Shown piece after piece: positions 33,962 to 41,897 of a stretch of DNA of 64,000 bases. The notes beneath the pieces are model-generated. The model saw only the letters and a list, made by a program, of their open reading frames with translations, was not told the origin of the DNA and made no database searches. The stretch's first letter is position 1; the number at the start of each line of letters is the position of its first letter. The DNA comes from Actinomyces bowdenii. GTDB lineage: Bacteria; Actinomycetota; Actinomycetes; Actinomycetales; Actinomycetaceae. The DNA is taken from assembly GCF_017592395.1 (NCBI RefSeq), contig NZ_JAGFOU010000005.1, forward strand, positions 78,545 through 142,544, in the 5' to 3' direction. The position numbers were made by a program, and so were the translations under genes.

Positions 33962-35367
33962 GGTACCTCCTTGACGGGGACATCGACCATCGACTCCGTC
34001 ATGGTCTCTTGCGCTGGACTAAGCGTACCCAGGCCTGCCAGGACGGTGATCACAGCGAGGATGAGACCGAAGAACCTCAGGGAGGGCAGGTGCATGCCCA
34101 TGAAGCTGCGTCCCGAGGCGTGCCGGGGGCTGCCGGTCGGGGTCTCGGACCCCGCCCGCTCCTCCTGGGCTCCCACGCCCTGTCGGGGCGTCCTGGCTGC
34201 GGGCGCCTCCCCAGCGGCGGCCTCCACCGGCCGGGCCCGCCGGGAGCGGCGCCGTGGCGCCTGCGGGGCTGTGGGCGCCGATGGCCCCGGTGACGACGGG
34301 GCTGCGGATCGTGAGGGGGTCGGGGCGCCCAGGCCTGCGGGCGCCGCTGCGGGGGCCGGGGAGCCCGCGGCGTCCATGCGGTGCCGTGCGGCGCGCTTGG
34401 TCCGCCTTGCGGGTCGCACCGGCGTGACGGGCTCCTGAGCGGGCCCGTCCTCCCCATGACCCCGGCCATCGGCGCGCTCCTGGCCGCCGGGACGCGACCC
34501 GGTGGGCTGCCAGCCGGGCGCCCGGCCGGCATCCCAGTCCTCGTGGGGCAGGTTGACCACGAGGCGGTCCAGGGCGCGGGCGACGTCGCGGGCCGAGGGG
34601 GGCCGGTCGGCCGGCTTCTTGGCGAGCAGCTGGAGCACCAGCTCGCGCACGGGGGCCGGGATCGTCTCGGGCAGGGGCGGGATCTCGTCGTTGACGTGGG
34701 CGAAGGCGATATCGACCTGGGTGGCCCCGGTGAAGGGGCGGGAGCCCACCATGGCCTCATAGGCGATGATGCCCAGGCCGTAGAGGTCTCCGGCAGGAGT
34801 GGCCATATTGCCCATGGCCTGCTCGGGGGCCAGGTACTGGGCGGTGCCCATGACCATGCCCGAGGCGGTCAGCGGGCGCTGGTTGAGGCCCGTGGAGATC
34901 CCGAAATCGGTGAGCTTGGCCAGGCCCTCCCGGTTGATGAGGATGTTGGAGGGCTTGACGTCGCGGTGGACGACCCCGGAGTCGTGGACGACCTGGAGGG
35001 CCCTGGCCACCTGGGCCAGGATCGGCAGGATCTCGGCGGGGGTGAGGGTCCCCTTCTCGCTGATGATGTCGGACAGGGCGCGGCCCTGGACCAGCTCCAT
35101 GACGATCCAGCCGGTCCCCTCCTTCTCCCCGGAGTCCAGGACGACGGCGAGATTGGGGTGGCGCAGGCCGCGGGAGTTGGTGGCCTCGGCGCGCAGGCGG
35201 GACAGGAAGATCTCGTCGCCGGCGAGCTCGGGGCGCAGGATCTTGACCGCCACGGCCCGCCCCGAGCGCAGGTCGCTGGCGCGCCAGACCTCACCCATCC
35301 CGCCCAGGGCGATGCGCTCCACGAGCTGGTAGCGCCCCTGGACCTCCAGGCCGACAGCAGGTCTCAC
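33958..35367 (-). CDS. pknA: Serine/threonine protein kinase PknA
   Basis: Second transmembrane Ser/Thr kinase of the operon, 469 residues. The kinase domain spans about 10-270 ('IALGGMGEVWRA', Lys42, 'HRDVKPSNILI', 'DFGIST', 'GTAQYLAPEQ'). A long Pro/Ala/Arg-rich linker of about 160 residues and a single membrane helix near the C-terminus ('FFGLILAVITVLAGLGTL') follow. Only a short external tail remains, with no PASTA repeats, as in PknA of other actinobacteria. The GTG at 35367 overlaps the pbpA stop by 4 bases. A longer upstream frame is not supported. Confidence 0.95.
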   Translation of the reverse strand: MRPAVGLEVQGRYQLVERIALGGMGEVWRASDLRSGRAVAVKILRPELAGDEIFLSRLRAEATNSRGLRHPNLAVVLDSGEKEGTGWIVMELVQGRALSDIISEKGTLTPAEILPILAQVARALQVVHDSGVVHRDVKPSNILINREGLAKLTDFGISTGLNQRPLTASGMVMGTAQYLAPEQAMGNMATPAGDLYGLGIIAYEAMVGSRPFTGATQVDIAFAHVNDEIPPLPETIPAPVRELVLQLLAKKPADRPPSARDVARALDRLVVNLPHEDWDAGRAPGWQPTGSRPGGQERADGRGHGEDGPAQEPVTPVRPARRTKRAARHRMDAAGSPAPAAAPAGLGAPTPSRSAAPSSPGPSAPTAPQAPRRRSRRARPVEAAAGEAPAARTPRQGVGAQEERAGSETPTGSPRHASGRSFMGMHLPSLRFFGLILAVITVLAGLGTLSPAQETMTESMVDVPVKEVP

Positions 35368-36857
35368 TGATCCACCGCCGCGTCGATGACACTCAGCGCG
35401 ATGGGCCCGGCCAGGGAGCCGCCGGTCGCGTTGTCGGCCGTGTTGGCCCCGCCGTCGAGGACGACGGCCAGGGCGATGTCGGGATCGCTGATGTCGGTGC
35501 CGGCGAAGCCGATGAACCACGTCGTCGGCCCGCCCTCATCCGATCCGGTCTCGGAGGTGCCGGTCTTGCCGGCCACCGTGACTCCAGCCACATGCGCCGT
35601 CCGCCCGGTGCCGTCCTCCACGGTCTGGACCATGAGATCGGTCAGCGTGGCCGCGGTGGCCTCGTCAATGGGGGTGCGGGCCACTGTGGGGGAGGTCGTG
35701 TCGACGACGTTGAGGTCGGGGTCCATGGTGCGCGCCACCAGATGGGGGGTCATCTGGGTCCCGTCATTGGCCACGGTGGCGGCCACCATCGCCATCATCA
35801 TCGGCGTGGCGCGCACCGAGGACTGGCCGATCCCCGCCATGGCGGTCTGGGCCTCGGATTCATTGGCCGGGTAGACCGAGGGGGTGACGGTCAGGGGGAT
35901 GGACAGCTCGGAGCCGAAGCCCCAGGCCTTGGCCTCCTCGGCCAGGGCCTCCTCGCCCAGGTCGATGGCCAGCTGGGCGAAGGGGGTGTTGCAGGACTCC
36001 TTGAAGGCGTAGGAGAAGGCCACGGTGCCGTTGCCGCAGCTCTCCCCGGCGTAGTTGCTCAAGGAGTGCTCGGTGCCCGGCAGGGTCAGGGTCTCGGGGG
36101 CGGAGACCTCCGTGTCGGGGGTGATCGTCCCCGCGCGCAGGGCCGCGGCGGTGGTGATGATCTTGAAGGTGGAGCCCGGCGGGTAGAGATCGCCGCTGAT
36201 GGCGCGGTTGGTCAAGGGCCTGGAGGAGTCCTGGCTCAGGGACTCCCAGGCCTGCTGCGCCGCGGCCTCGTCATGGGTGGCCAGGGTGTTGGGGTCGTAG
36301 GAGGGGGTGGAGACCATCGCCAGGATCGCCCCGGTGGAGGGATCCAGTGCCACCACCGAGCCCTCCCGCCCCTCCAGCGCGTCGTAGGCGGCCTGCTGGA
36401 TCTCGGGGTCGATGGTCAGCTCCAGGGCCCCGCCGCGCTGGGAGCCGCCTGTGATGAGGGACTTGACCCGGGAGGAGAACAGGGAGGGGTCGTCACCGTT
36501 GAGCACCGAGTTGCTGGCGCGCTCCAGGCCCGTGATCGAGGCGAAGGCCGTGGAGAAGTAGCCGGTCACCGGCGCGTAGACCGGGCCGCCGGGGTAGGTG
36601 CGCTGGTAGGTGTAGGCGTCGTCGGACTCCTGGGTGTCGGCGATGGCCGTCTCGCCCACGATGATGGGACCGCGGTCGGTGCCGAATTCGGCGTAGACGG
36701 TGCGCGAGTTGCGCGAGTCCGAGGTCAGGGTGCCGTAGCTGGAGGAGGACTCCCACAGGGATGGCCGGGCCAGGCCCTGAACGCTGGTCAGCGACAGCGA
36801 CAGGGACAGGAACATCACCAGGACCAGGATGGTGATCTGATGGATCTGCCGATTCAC
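35364..36857 (-). CDS. pbpA: Class B penicillin-binding protein PbpA
   Basis: Transpeptidase that cross-links peptidoglycan, working with the adjacent RodA/FtsW protein. The 497 residues have an N-terminal membrane anchor (about 8-25), a dimerisation part, and the transpeptidase domain with the active-site 'STFK' at 229-232, 'SCN' at 288-290 and 'KTG' at 431-433. The length suits PbpA (Rv0016c-like). GTG start at 36857 overlaps the rodA stop (GTGA). PknB and PstP products of the same operon are known elsewhere to regulate such PBPs. Confidence 0.96.
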   Translation of the reverse strand: MNRQIHQITILVLVMFLSLSLSLTSVQGLARPSLWESSSSYGTLTSDSRNSRTVYAEFGTDRGPIIVGETAIADTQESDDAYTYQRTYPGGPVYAPVTGYFSTAFASITGLERASNSVLNGDDPSLFSSRVKSLITGGSQRGGALELTIDPEIQQAAYDALEGREGSVVALDPSTGAILAMVSTPSYDPNTLATHDEAAAQQAWESLSQDSSRPLTNRAISGDLYPPGSTFKIITTAAALRAGTITPDTEVSAPETLTLPGTEHSLSNYAGESCGNGTVAFSYAFKESCNTPFAQLAIDLGEEALAEEAKAWGFGSELSIPLTVTPSVYPANESEAQTAMAGIGQSSVRATPMMMAMVAATVANDGTQMTPHLVARTMDPDLNVVDTTSPTVARTPIDEATAATLTDLMVQTVEDGTGRTAHVAGVTVAGKTGTSETGSDEGGPTTWFIGFAGTDISDPDIALAVVLDGGANTADNATGGSLAGPIALSVIDAAVDQ

Positions 36858-38557
36858 GTGTGCTCCTCCCCCTGGCTCCGGATGGTGGGCGGCGGGGCCT
36901 GGTACGGCGGCGCGGGCGGGGGCCCGCCCCGGGGGCGCAGGCTCTGGACCGCCTGAGTCTCCTGGGCGTCCTGAAGCCTGGCCGCCTCCCAGTCCTGGCC
37001 CGCATCGCCCCCGTGGGCCGGCGGGCCCTGGAGGCCCGGGCGGCTCTCCCAGAACGGGTCGGCCTCGGCCTGGTCCTGCGGCTCGGGGTCCTCCGGGCCC
37101 GCGGCCTCGGCGCTCTGGACCTGCTTGCGCAGGGAGACCGGCAGCTCGGCGGTGTCGATGATCCGGGGGGCCTGGGAGGCCGGGCGCCGGGCGGCGTCGG
37201 ACAGCCGCAGCAGCAGGGCCAGGATGATCCAGTTGGAGATGAGGGAGGACCCCCCGTAGGCCAGGAACGGAGTGGTCAGGCCGGTCAGGGGGATGAGGCG
37301 GGTAACGCCGCCGACCACCACGAAGACCTGCAGGGCGATGGTGAAGGACAGGCCCGTGGCCAGCAGCTTGCCGAAGCCGTCGCGCAGGGTCATGGCCGTG
37401 CGCAGGCCCCGCTCGATGAGGATGAGGTAGAGCACCAGGATCGCCAGGGAGCCGGTCAGCCCCAGCTCCTCGCCCAGTGCGGCGATGATGAAGTCGGAGT
37501 TGGCGAAGGTCACCAGGTTCGGGTAGCCCTTGCCCCAGCCGGTGCCCATCAGCCCCCCGGAGGCCAGGCCGAACAGGCCCGTGACCAGCTGCCAGGACCC
37601 GCCCCCGGCGTTGTAGACCTCGGAGTCCATGGCGTTGAGCCAGCCGTTGATGCGCTGCTGGACGTGGGCCAGGTGCGTGGCGGCGAGCCAGGCCGCGGGC
37701 AGGAACAGGCCCGCGCCGATGAGCAGCCAGGAGGGGCGGTCGGTGGCCACGTACAGCACCACCACGAACAGCCCGAAGAGCAGCACCGAGGAGCCCAGGT
37801 CCTTCTGCAGCACCAGCACCAGGATGCTCACCCCCCAGACCACCAGCAGGGGGATGAGGTGGCGGGCGCGGGGCAGGTTCATCCACAGCACGCGGCGCCC
37901 GGCCAGGGCCAGGTTGTCCCGGTTGGAGACCAGGAAGGAGGCGAAGAAGACCGCCAGCAGCACTTTGGACAGCTCAGCGGGCTGGAAGCTCATCGGCCCC
38001 AGCGAGATCCAGATCCGGGCGCCGTTGATCTCCCTGCCCAGGAAGGGCATGAAGGGCAGGATGAGGAAGAGCAGGCCCACCCACATGGCCCAGTTGTCCC
38101 AGCGCCTGAGCCTGCGGTGATCGCGCAGCAGGAGCAGCACCACGCAGAAGAGGATGACCCCGATGACCGTCCACACCAGCTGCTTGTTGCCCACGTAGTA
38201 CTGCCATTGGCCCGTGCGCTCGTAGGACAGGTCCAGGCGCTGGATCATGGCCAGGCCGATGCCGTTGAGGGCCACGGCCGTGGGCAGGATGACCGGGTCG
38301 GCCCAGGGCGCGGTGAAGCGCACCCACAGGTGGACGATCAGGGCGATGAGCACCAGGGCCCCGCCGAGCTGGAGGACCTGGGCGGGGGAGGAGCCCGTGC
38401 GGTTGAGGGCCGTGAGCACGAAGCCGCCCAGGCCGATGACCAGGGCGATGCCCAGCAGCCCGGCCTCGGCCCAGCGGCCCGAGTGGCGTGCCGTGCCGGC
38501 GGGCTGGATCACCGCGACCCCGCTGGGGGTGCTGGTGGTGGCCGGGGTGGCGCTCAT
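36854..38557 (-). CDS. rodA: SEDS-family peptidoglycan polymerase (RodA/FtsW)
   Basis: Multi-span glycosyltransferase that polymerises lipid II, paired with PbpA. The 567 residues hold about 12 membrane helices. SEDS motifs visible are 'NGARIWISLGPMSFQPAELSKV', 'LQKDLGSSVLLFG' with the key Asp, and 'LPLTGLTTPFLAYGGSSL'-type sequence near the end ('IPLTGLTTPFLAYGGSSLIS'). The C-terminal 90 residues are hydrophilic, Gln/Pro-rich and could be a phosphorylation target. ATG at 38557 with GGAGG upstream, 3 bases after pstP. Confidence 0.95.
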   Translation of the reverse strand: MSATPATTSTPSGVAVIQPAGTARHSGRWAEAGLLGIALVIGLGGFVLTALNRTGSSPAQVLQLGGALVLIALIVHLWVRFTAPWADPVILPTAVALNGIGLAMIQRLDLSYERTGQWQYYVGNKQLVWTVIGVILFCVVLLLLRDHRRLRRWDNWAMWVGLLFLILPFMPFLGREINGARIWISLGPMSFQPAELSKVLLAVFFASFLVSNRDNLALAGRRVLWMNLPRARHLIPLLVVWGVSILVLVLQKDLGSSVLLFGLFVVVLYVATDRPSWLLIGAGLFLPAAWLAATHLAHVQQRINGWLNAMDSEVYNAGGGSWQLVTGLFGLASGGLMGTGWGKGYPNLVTFANSDFIIAALGEELGLTGSLAILVLYLILIERGLRTAMTLRDGFGKLLATGLSFTIALQVFVVVGGVTRLIPLTGLTTPFLAYGGSSLISNWIILALLLRLSDAARRPASQAPRIIDTAELPVSLRKQVQSAEAAGPEDPEPQDQAEADPFWESRPGLQGPPAHGGDAGQDWEAARLQDAQETQAVQSLRPRGGPPPAPPYQAPPPTIRSQGEEHT

Positions 38558-38560
38558 TCC

Positions 38561-40003
38561 TCAGCCTCCCTGGGTCGAGCCGGTCGACGGGGTCGGGCTG
38601 GGAGGGGAGGAGGCGGGGCCCGGGGATGCCCCTGGCGTCACCGAGGGGCTCGGGCTCGCCGTGGGGGCCGAGGGCTGCGCCGAGGGCCCTGGCACGGGCT
38701 CCACGTGGTTGGCGACCGTGACCTCCACGTACTTGCGGGCCTCGCTCAGGGACTTGCTGTGGACATTGTCCTTGAGCAGGTCCCGCATGCGCTGGCTGAG
38801 GTCCTCCACCGCGGGCTCGTCATAGGTCTGCACCACATGGCTGAGCTTGATGGGTCCCAGGGACTGGGGGATGCCCTGGTAGATGACCACCTGGCCGTTG
38901 AGGGTGGTGACGTAGTACTGGGTCTGCGTCCAGCGGTAGAAGAGCCCGCCGGCGCCCACCATGGCCACCACCAGCAGCAGGGAGCCGATGATCGCCCGCC
39001 TGCGGTTGCGCCGTCGGGCCCGCTCCTGGGCCTCGGCGGCGGCGATGACGTCCTGCACCTCGTCGCGGGCGGGGGAGGCCTCGCCCTTGTCCTCCAGGGT
39101 GGCCATGAGCGCGGCCGCCTTGGCGGCCGGGGTGGAGGGCTCGGGGGCGTCGTCGTCCTCGGCCTCCTCCTCACTGGCCCGCTGGCGGGAGCGGGCGGCG
39201 GCAGCGGCGCGCTCGCGGGCCAGGCGCTCGGTGGCGGCACTGCCGACCACCTGCGGGTCCGTCAGCGGCTCGGGATCATCCTTGACGACGTCGAAGACCA
39301 CCGCGGTGACATTGTCCGGCCCCCCGGCCCTCAGGGCCAGGTCGACCAGCTGGTCGGCCGCCTGCCCGGGGTCGGAGACCGAGGCCAGGACCTCCCCGAT
39401 GGTCTCGGCGGTCACCGGCCCGCTCAGGCCGTCGGAGCACAGCAGCCAGCGGTCGCCGGGCACGGCCTCGCGGATCGACTCATCGAGCTGGACGTCGCCC
39501 TCGGCGTCGCCCAGGACGCGCAGGAGCACGGAGCGCTGGGGGTGCTGGCGGGCCTGGTCGCGGGTCAGGCGCCCGGTCTCGACGAGGTACTCCACGAAGG
39601 TGTGGTCGGTGGTCACCTGGGTCAGGGTGCCGTCGCGCAGCATGTAGGCGCGGGAGTCGCCCACATGGACCATGGCCAGCTTGTTGCCGCTGCGCATGAC
39701 CGAGATGCAGGTGGTGCCCAGCCCCGCCAGCTCGGGGTCCTGGGAGGACAGGGACACCAGCTCGGCGTGGGCGGCCTGGACGGCCTCGCGCATGAGGCCG
39801 AGCAGCTCGCCGGCCTGGTGGGAGTCGGCATCCAGGGGCATGAGGTGCTCCACGGCGACGGCGGAGGCGATGTCGCCCCCGGCCGGCCCGCCCATGCCGT
39901 CGCACAGGATGCACAGGTGAGGGCCCGCGTAGCCGGAGTCCTGGTTGGACTGGCGCACGAGGCCGACGTCGGAGCGAGCGGCGAAGCGCAAGGAGATGGT
40001 CAT
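38561..40003 (-). CDS. pstP: PP2C-type Ser/Thr phosphatase PstP
   Basis: Membrane-bound metal-dependent phosphatase that reverses PknA/PknB signalling. The 480 residues have the PP2C domain at 1-240 with metal-binding motifs 'NQDSGY', 'CDGMGG', 'HVGDSRAYM', 'LLCSDGLSG' and 'GGPDNVTAVVFD'. A linker and one membrane helix ('AIIGSLLLVVAMVGAGGLFYRW', about residues 335-356) precede an external domain ending in a Pro/Ser/Thr-rich tail. Its ATG overlaps the fhaB stop (ATGA). Confidence 0.96.
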   Translation of the reverse strand: MTISLRFAARSDVGLVRQSNQDSGYAGPHLCILCDGMGGPAGGDIASAVAVEHLMPLDADSHQAGELLGLMREAVQAAHAELVSLSSQDPELAGLGTTCISVMRSGNKLAMVHVGDSRAYMLRDGTLTQVTTDHTFVEYLVETGRLTRDQARQHPQRSVLLRVLGDAEGDVQLDESIREAVPGDRWLLCSDGLSGPVTAETIGEVLASVSDPGQAADQLVDLALRAGGPDNVTAVVFDVVKDDPEPLTDPQVVGSAATERLARERAAAAARSRQRASEEEAEDDDAPEPSTPAAKAAALMATLEDKGEASPARDEVQDVIAAAEAQERARRRNRRRAIIGSLLLVVAMVGAGGLFYRWTQTQYYVTTLNGQVVIYQGIPQSLGPIKLSHVVQTYDEPAVEDLSQRMRDLLKDNVHSKSLSEARKYVEVTVANHVEPVPGPSAQPSAPTASPSPSVTPGASPGPASSPPSPTPSTGSTQGG

Positions 40004-40464
40004 GAGCGCAGTTCCAGCGTCGTCTGTCCGATGCGGACAGGGATGTTCATGGGCAGTTCGACAGCGCCGTGAACAGGGCGTCCGTCCATGGTGGTGCCGT
40101 TGGTGGACCCCAGGTCCTCAAGCCACCAGGCGCCGTCCTTGGGGAAGACGCGGGCGTGCCGTGAGGAGGCGTAGGAGTCGTCCAGCACCAGGGTGCAGGA
40201 GGGGGAGCGGCCGATGATGATCGAGGCCGGGCTCAGGGGGACGGTGGAGCCCGCCAGGGGGCCCTCGGTGATGACCAGCCGGGAGGCGCTGCGGCGCCTT
40301 CCCCGGGGCGGGGCGGGGGACTCGGCGCCGCGCGATCGGCGCCGGGGGGCGGAGGTCGAGGGCTCAGCGGCATCTCGGCGCAGGGTGCGCACGACGAGGA
40401 ACAGGAAGACCCACAACAGGGCGAGGTAGCCCAGTCGCAGGAGCGTGAATGCGAGCTCGCTCAC
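40000..40464 (-). CDS. fhaB: FHA-domain protein FhaB (FipA-like)
   Basis: Phosphothreonine-binding adaptor of 154 residues. An N-terminal membrane helix ('LLRLGYLALLWVFLFLVVRTL', about 8-28) is followed by a basic linker and a C-terminal FHA domain ('IIIGRSPSCTLVLDD', 'SSRHARVF', 'DLGSTNGTTMDG'). In mycobacteria the equivalent protein links kinase signalling to FtsZ and division proteins. GTG at 40464 overlaps the fhaA stop (GTGA). Confidence 0.93.
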   Translation of the reverse strand: MSELAFTLLRLGYLALLWVFLFLVVRTLRRDAAEPSTSAPRRRSRGAESPAPPRGRRRSASRLVITEGPLAGSTVPLSPASIIIGRSPSCTLVLDDSYASSRHARVFPKDGAWWLEDLGSTNGTTMDGRPVHGAVELPMNIPVRIGQTTLELRS

Positions 40465-41168
40465 CCGTTGGCCCCGACGGACTGGGTGCCGTCCCAGAAC
40501 ATGATCTGGGTGCGGCCGATGGTCAGGGTGTTGCCGTCCACGAGGGTGACGGCGTCGACCCGCTGGCCCTCCACGAAGGTGCCGTTGGTCGATCCCATAT
40601 CCGTGGCGATGGTGTTGCCCTGAGTCAGGCGGATCTCCAGGTGCCGGCGCGAGACCCCCGAGTCATCCACGATGATGTCGGCCTCCGAGCCCCGGCCGAT
40701 GACGGTGACCGGGCCGGTGAGCAGGTAGCGCTGGCCGTTGATGTCCACGATCGGCTGCGCCGGAGAGGCCGTGGCCGCCGCCGCGGGGGCCGCTGACCCC
40801 CGCCTGGTGGAGGACTCGATCTCCACGGCCGGCGCGTTGGGGGTCTCATTGGGGATGAAGGAGACCTCCACGGGGCCGACGAAGGAGTAGCCCTGCTCGG
40901 CGGCATGCGTGGTGGCGACCTCCTCCATCTGGCGGACCATCTCGTCCTGCCCCCAGGCCATGATGCGCTCGATGTTGGCGGGGGCCAGGTGGATGCGGAA
41001 GATGTTGGGGACCACGGAGCGGTCGCGTGCGAAGGATGCGGCGCGCTTGTCCATGGTCTCTCGGAGCTTCGAGGCGATCTCGATGGGTTCGACGTCGTCG
41101 GAGAACCGTGACATGGCGCGGTTCGTGACGTTCTCGACGCCCTTCTCGAACTTGTCCAGGAAACCCAT
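40461..41168 (-). CDS. fhaA: DUF3662/FHA-domain protein FhaA
   Basis: First gene of the seven-gene envelope-signalling operon. The 235-residue protein has an N-terminal DUF3662 domain ('MGFLDKFEKGVENVTNRAMS' start, about 1-120), a short Ala-rich linker and a C-terminal FHA domain ('VIGRGSEADIIVDD', 'SRRHLEIRL', 'DMGSTNGTFVEG'). Orthologues bind phosphorylated MviN and others to control lipid II supply. ATG at 41168 with GGGAGG upstream. The operon promoter should lie in 41169-41407. Confidence 0.95.
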   Translation of the reverse strand: MGFLDKFEKGVENVTNRAMSRFSDDVEPIEIASKLRETMDKRAASFARDRSVVPNIFRIHLAPANIERIMAWGQDEMVRQMEEVATTHAAEQGYSFVGPVEVSFIPNETPNAPAVEIESSTRRGSAAPAAAATASPAQPIVDINGQRYLLTGPVTVIGRGSEADIIVDDSGVSRRHLEIRLTQGNTIATDMGSTNGTFVEGQRVDAVTLVDGNTLTIGRTQIMFWDGTQSVGANG

Positions 41169-41407
41169 GGACAGTACCTCCCCCAGTACGACAGCGGCGG
41201 CCCAGTGGGCCGGGAGGCGGGACTGCCCCGCCTCCCCGGACCTGCGGACAGGTCTCGACCATGACCATCGTAACCGTTGTGGGGCCCTTGCTGGGAAGTC
41301 GGCCGGCCAGTGGCGTGGGGAAAACCTTCGTGAGCGGTCTCACGGCCCGTCGACCGCGAGCGGATTGGACGTGGAGCGGGTGGGCGGACTAATGTCATCC
41401 TCGCTTC

Positions 41408-41491
41408 GCGCGAGTGGCGGAATTGGTAGACGCGCACGGTTCAGGTCCGTGTGATCTAACGATCATGGGGGTTCGAGTCCCCCCTCGCGCA
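41408..41491 (+). tRNA. tRNA-Leu (CAG)
   Basis: Class II tRNA. Acceptor GCGCGAG pairs with CTCGCGC, the D arm has 'GGAATTGGTAGAC', the anticodon stem CACGG/CCGTG has loop TTCAGGT (anticodon CAG at 41442-41444), a variable arm follows, and the T arm has GGTTCGAGTCC. No CCA encoded. Confidence 0.97.
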
Positions 41492-41509
41492 CGTCGCGCC
41501 ACACGGTGC

Positions 41510-41549
41510 TGATCAGGGGCCCGAGCCGTACGGCTCGGGCCCCTGATCA
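41510..41549. terminator. 40-bp perfect palindrome after tRNA-Leu
   Basis: Both arms of 20 bases are exact complements (centre GTAC at 41528-41531). It lies 18 bases after the tRNA and before the convergent YbdD gene, so it can stop transcription in both directions. Confidence 0.75.
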
Positions 41550-41651
41550 TGTCCGGCCATCGGGTGTCTGGGCCATCGGGCATGCCCGCGGCCCGCCCGG
41601 CTCACCGCGCCGCCCACGGGCGGCGCGGTGAGCCGCGCGGCGCCACTGCGC

Positions 41652-41897
41652 TCAGCAGCAGCCCGTCGACACGCTGGTCTCGGCGAGCCGGTCGCGGGCG
41701 CGCCAGAACTCCCGGGCGCTCATGGGCTCGTGGTCCGGATGCTCGCGGGCGTGACGGGCCAGGTAGCGCTCATAGGCGGATTCCCCCGTCATGTCACGCC
41801 ACAGGGCCCGGGCCCGGTGCAGGGAGCGGGTCAGCGCCGGGGGCGGGAAGGGGGCCGGTGCCCGGCGGGCCCCGCCCCCGCTCCTGCCGGCGCCCAT
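41652..41897 (-). CDS. YbdD/YjiX family protein
   Basis: An 81-residue protein of the YbdD/YjiX (DUF466) family, almost always encoded after cstA. It shows 'WRDMTGESAYERYLARHAREHP', 'MSAREFWRARDRLAE' and the typical Cys-Cys end ('STGCC'). In E. coli the relatives are needed for pyruvate uptake by CstA/BtsT. ATG at 41897 overlaps the cstA stop (TGATG). Confidence 0.9.
   Translation of the reverse strand: MGAGRSGGGARRAPAPFPPPALTRSLHRARALWRDMTGESAYERYLARHAREHPDHEPMSAREFWRARDRLAETSVSTGCC

Noticed and set aside
36860..40072. 1070-residue open frame antisense to rodA and pstP
   Set aside because: Same antisense artefact; low-complexity, no start signals, and overlaps well-identified genes.
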